Of a stretch of 41,710 bases of DNA, positions 38,292-41,710 are shown one piece after another. A program made the translations under genes and the position numbers. The notes below the pieces were generated by a model. That model was not told where the DNA came from. It did not search any database and saw only the letters and a program-made list of their open reading frames with translations. Within the stretch, counting starts at the first letter, position 1; the number at the start of each line of letters is the position of its first letter. The stretch is from Bacteroidota bacterium (lineage in GTDB: Bacteria; Bacteroidota; Ignavibacteria; UBA10030), in NCBI GenBank assembly GCA_016928255.1, contig JAFGLB010000224.1, forward strand, positions 1 to 41,710, given 5' to 3'.

Positions 38292-39593
38292 CTACTTTAA
38301 TTTTCTTTTATCGATAACGCGTTTTGCCTTGCCTTCGCTGCGCTCGATGGTTTTAGGTTCGACGAGCTTCACTATGGCACCAATGCCGAGCGTAGATTCG
38401 ATGTTGTGCTGGATTTTCTTTTTAAGTTCTTCAAGTTTCCTGATTTCATCTGAGAATAGCTGCCCGTCCACTTCCACCCATACTTCAAGTACATCCAGAT
38501 TATTTACTCGGTCAACTATAAGCAAATAATGCGGCTTTGTTTCGTTCATTTCCAAAAGCACGGTTTCGATCTGCGACGGAAAAACGTTGACTCCGCGTAT
38601 AATAAGCATATCATCCGACCTGCCCAGGCATTTTTTCATGCGAACGATTGTCCGGCCACAAGAACATTTTTCTTGATTCAACACTGTCAGATCTCGTGTC
38701 CGGTAACGAAGCAAGGGCAATGCCTCTTTTGTTACACAAGTAAAAACAAGTTCACCGATCTGCCCGTAAGGTAATACCTCAAGCGTATTGGGATCGATTA
38801 TTTCGGGAATAAAATGATCTTCATAAATATGCAGTCCGCACTGATCCATGCATTCCGAAGCTACACCCGGGCCGATCACTTCACTGAGTCCGTAAATATC
38901 AATAGCTTTAATCTTCAGTTTACTTTCGATCTCGCGGCGCATTTCTTCCGTCCACGGCTCGGCGCCGAAAACTCCCGCTTTCAATTTAAATGAATCAATC
39001 GGCATATTTGCTTCGGCCATTGCCTCTGCCAGGAAGAGGGCATAAGACGGCGTGCAGGCAAGAATTGTCGATCCGAAATCCTTCATCAGCTGCAGCTGGC
39101 GCTGTGTATTGCCTCCGGACATGGGAATAACCGTGGCACCGACCTTCTCGGCTCCGTAATGCACACCGAGTCCTCCTGTGAACAATCCATATCCGTAAGC
39201 GACGTGCAGTACATCCATTTTCCCGGCTCCTGCACAGGTGAGTGTGCGGGCCATAACTTCGGACCAGATATCGAGATCCCTTCGCGTGTATCCGACAACC
39301 GTAGGTTTCCCCGTAGTACCGCTGGAAGCATGCAGGCGGACAACATCGGCGGCAGGCACAGCAAATAATCCGAAGGGATAATTATCTCGCAGGTCCTGTT
39401 TTGTTGTAAAAGGTAGACTGGATAATTGATCTATGCTTTTAATATCGCCCGGTTCTATGCCCATTTTCTGAAATTGACTGCGGTAAAACGGGACGTTGTA
39501 ATAAAGCCGCTGTATCATAGCAGACAATCTCTCGCTTTGCAGTTTATTAAGCTGCTCGCGATCCATGCATTCTATATGTTTATTCCATTTCAT
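38292..39593 (-). CDS. paaK: Phenylacetate-CoA ligase family protein
   Basis: [50 protein letters not shown]. Confidence 0.92.
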   Translation of the reverse strand: MKWNKHIECMDREQLNKLQSERLSAMIQRLYYNVPFYRSQFQKMGIEPGDIKSIDQLSSLPFTTKQDLRDNYPFGLFAVPAADVVRLHASSGTTGKPTVVGYTRRDLDIWSEVMARTLTCAGAGKMDVLHVAYGYGLFTGGLGVHYGAEKVGATVIPMSGGNTQRQLQLMKDFGSTILACTPSYALFLAEAMAEANMPIDSFKLKAGVFGAEPWTEEMRREIESKLKIKAIDIYGLSEVIGPGVASECMDQCGLHIYEDHFIPEIIDPNTLEVLPYGQIGELVFTCVTKEALPLLRYRTRDLTVLNQEKCSCGRTIVRMKKCLGRSDDMLIIRGVNVFPSQIETVLLEMNETKPHYLLIVDRVNNLDVLEVWVEVDGQLFSDEIRKLEELKKKIQHNIESTLGIGAIVKLVEPKTIERSEGKAKRVIDKRKLK

Positions 39594-39706
39594 AATTAAA
39601 AAGTTTTTCGTGATTAAATTGTTACCAATTCAATTTAATCACTTTTTTGCATAAGAATAAATACATTTTGACTGCAAACATAGAATTTTGATACCGCTTT
39701 ATTCAT

Positions 39707-40072
39707 TTATGATCCGATCCAGATAAGTATAGAGACAGCAAGAAAGATAATCCATGAAAAGTGCCTGCCTCTAGCGATAACCAGAGAAATAATAAAACTG
39801 ATAAAAGCAGCTATCGCAATAATTTTAGCAATAATTTCACAGGGAGTAAGTTTATCAAGAAAAAAAAGAATCACAGCAAAAGCGAACCAGGCAACGGTTG
39901 TAAGGTGCCAGGCGAAACGGAGAGTGCGGGCAGTCAATAGTTCGCTGTTGAATATTTTAGGCAAATGTCCTCTTTTAATCAGAGGGACGAGTATAAAACG
40001 TTCGCCCAGATACGAATGAATAATACCGAGTAATATGAAAAGACAGGCTGAAACAACATAATATGTATTCAT
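39707..40072 (-). CDS. Small integral membrane protein, unknown function
   Basis: 121 aa with about four hydrophobic segments, MNTYYVVSACLFILLGIIHSYLGERFILVPLIKRGHLP. Confidence 0.65.
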   Translation of the reverse strand: MNTYYVVSACLFILLGIIHSYLGERFILVPLIKRGHLPKIFNSELLTARTLRFAWHLTTVAWFAFAVILFFLDKLTPCEIIAKIIAIAAFISFIISLVIARGRHFSWIIFLAVSILIWIGS

Positions 40073-40230
40073 AAAATTACGTCTTTTTTATTGGATATAA
40101 TTTACTGGCGATAATTCCGTACAGACAAGACTAGCCCAAACCGAATATTGTTCATGGTGTACTAGTACTTATTCTTTTTTCAGAAACGATTGCCGAAGAC
40201 ATAGTTTCCGTCGGCCGAAACAGTCCGCAA

Positions 40231-41430
40231 TCATTTTTTTATATTAAAGTGCAGCTTCGGACCGTTGCCGGATTTATCCTCTAATGAGTAAAAAGATGCG
40301 TCTATTGCACCCAAAGGACGAATAAGCAATCCTTTTGTTCTACCGTCAATCAAGCGCTGCATTACCGGTCTTGAAATTGTGATATAATTTTTGCCTCCAT
40401 GTTCTTCAATCACCTCGGAATCAAATATCATCTGAGTATTGAAAACTTCCGAATATTCATGACCCTGAATAAGATTGTCGTAAGTGACTTTATTCTGGTC
40501 CCATGCCGGATCGCCGCCGAGAATTTCGATAATCCTGATTTTCCCGAATTCCATACCGAAGTCTTCGCCATAGACTTCCGTATAATTGCCGCCTTTTGAC
40601 ACGGATTGTGTTGTCAATTCAAGCAAACCGGCTCCGTTTATTTTCATGTTTTTAAATTTTTCCAGATCCCATCTTAGAACAGCCCATTGATTAGCATTGA
40701 TTGTCAGAATCCGCGATTCATTATTTTGCTCTTTAACAGACCAGTTATTAAAGTTGACGCAGGAAAAATCCGAATTTATTACACAGTCGTGTGCCGCGGC
40801 TAAATGATTCGAAAATGTACTTATTTCCGGAACAGGCGGATGATAAGGGACCAGTTCTCCTTTATCCGGACCTGCAAGCTTCACATTCACAATATCCGCC
40901 CTGTAATAATCGATATCGACATAATACTTGCCTATACCAAAGTCAGTTGCGGCCAGTTGTACATAAACCGTATCGCCCGGCAGTGCATCGAATTTTTTTG
41001 TAGTCATACTAATGACATGCCAATCAGTCGTATCCGGAATATCAAATTCCATCAAATCGATATGATAATTTGTAGTTCTATTTGTATTCACCATAAAGTT
41101 CAACCGGCGCGGCGCGTTATGGACGCGTACCTTAGCTTCGACTCGCAATTGGTACGTTGTGTCTTTTAGTTTATTTAGGTCCAGATATTTTGTAACATCC
41201 CGTTTAATAAGCGCCCAGTAGACGTTGTATTTATCTTTTGCTGCATCAACGACAATGGTTGCATAACCGTTGTTTTGAACAAAATCCATTTCCGCTGCCC
41301 CGTCTCCGGTAAAGAAAAACCAGCCGTCAATTTTATTTTTATCGAAATTATCCAAGAATTGCGCTTGACAAAAGGTCGAGGTGATTAGGACAATAAAGAG
41401 TACTGTTGAGAGTTTTTTTATTCGGGTCAT
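40231..41430 (-). CDS. Secreted beta-rich carbohydrate-binding/DNRLRE-like protein
   Basis: Signal MTRIKKLSTVLFIVLITSTFCQA. First domain FLDNFDKNKIDGWFFFTGDGAAEMDF... is CBM-like; second ends RLIDGRTKGLLIRPLGAIDASFYS. Confidence 0.6.
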   Translation of the reverse strand: MTRIKKLSTVLFIVLITSTFCQAQFLDNFDKNKIDGWFFFTGDGAAEMDFVQNNGYATIVVDAAKDKYNVYWALIKRDVTKYLDLNKLKDTTYQLRVEAKVRVHNAPRRLNFMVNTNRTTNYHIDLMEFDIPDTTDWHVISMTTKKFDALPGDTVYVQLAATDFGIGKYYVDIDYYRADIVNVKLAGPDKGELVPYHPPVPEISTFSNHLAAAHDCVINSDFSCVNFNNWSVKEQNNESRILTINANQWAVLRWDLEKFKNMKINGAGLLELTTQSVSKGGNYTEVYGEDFGMEFGKIRIIEILGGDPAWDQNKVTYDNLIQGHEYSEVFNTQMIFDSEVIEEHGGKNYITISRPVMQRLIDGRTKGLLIRPLGAIDASFYSLEDKSGNGPKLHFNIKK

Positions 41431-41575
41431 TTTGATACCTCACTATATGCTATTTCAAATCTCAATATCCTTTTTCTTCATTTTAAAAGCAAACAATAGA
41501 AAAATTCAGGCTCTTTACTGATCAAAAGTTAAATTAAAATCTCCATTATTTTAAAATGAATCCACCACCCCTTTA

Positions 41576-41599
41576 TCCCCTCCTCAAATGAGGAGGGGA
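41576..41599. repeat. GC-rich palindrome in intergenic DNA
   Basis: tcccctcctca aa tgaggagggga, perfect 11-bp arms. Related in sequence to 26626-26662. Confidence 0.8.
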
Positions 41600-41710
41600 C
41601 ATTATCATCTTTCCCAGACTCTGTTTCATCCACTCGTTCCCAAACTCTCAGATTGTGTGAAAAGTAACTTTTTCCATGTCAATGTTACAGTTTGTAAAAA
41701 TGCGTCTTCA

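Overview
The window (about 41.7 kb) looks like a chromosomal segment from a Gram-negative bacterium of the broad Bacteroidetes/Ignavibacteria/Calditrichaeota type. The taxonomic guess rests on a C-terminal type IX secretion sorting domain (YQNYPNPFNPSTTI), DUF3078, DUF4139, OmpA and TSP3-repeat proteins, and it is inference only. The left part is an arginine biosynthesis cluster: argJ (5' end outside the window), argB, argR, an Smr-domain gene, argG and later argH. It is split by an AT-rich restriction-modification cassette (DNA amino-methyltransferase, a 61-aa small protein and a TdeIII-family endonuclease), an N-acetylmuramoyl-L-alanine amidase and a three-unit LamG adhesin-like protein. The rest is mixed housekeeping and accessory genes: PAP2, CPBP protease, SDR epimerase, stand-alone GMP-synthase ATPase subunit, SUI1, AI-2E transporter, serine hydrolase, a two-component cluster with two paralogous receiver proteins, LytTR, DUF4230, DUF3078, MscL, OmpA, AcpS, HAD, AroQ, RsmA, aminotransferase, ACT protein and PaaK. 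No rRNA, tRNA or CRISPR array was recognised. The best candidates for a second look are the R-M cassette with its unexplained small protein, the twin receiver proteins with an unassigned helical C-terminal region, a PAP2-like protein whose catalytic PSGH motif reads PSPY, the stand-alone GuaA ATPase domain, and a composite of several intergenic repeat families at 26.5-27.1 kb with relatives elsewhere in the window.
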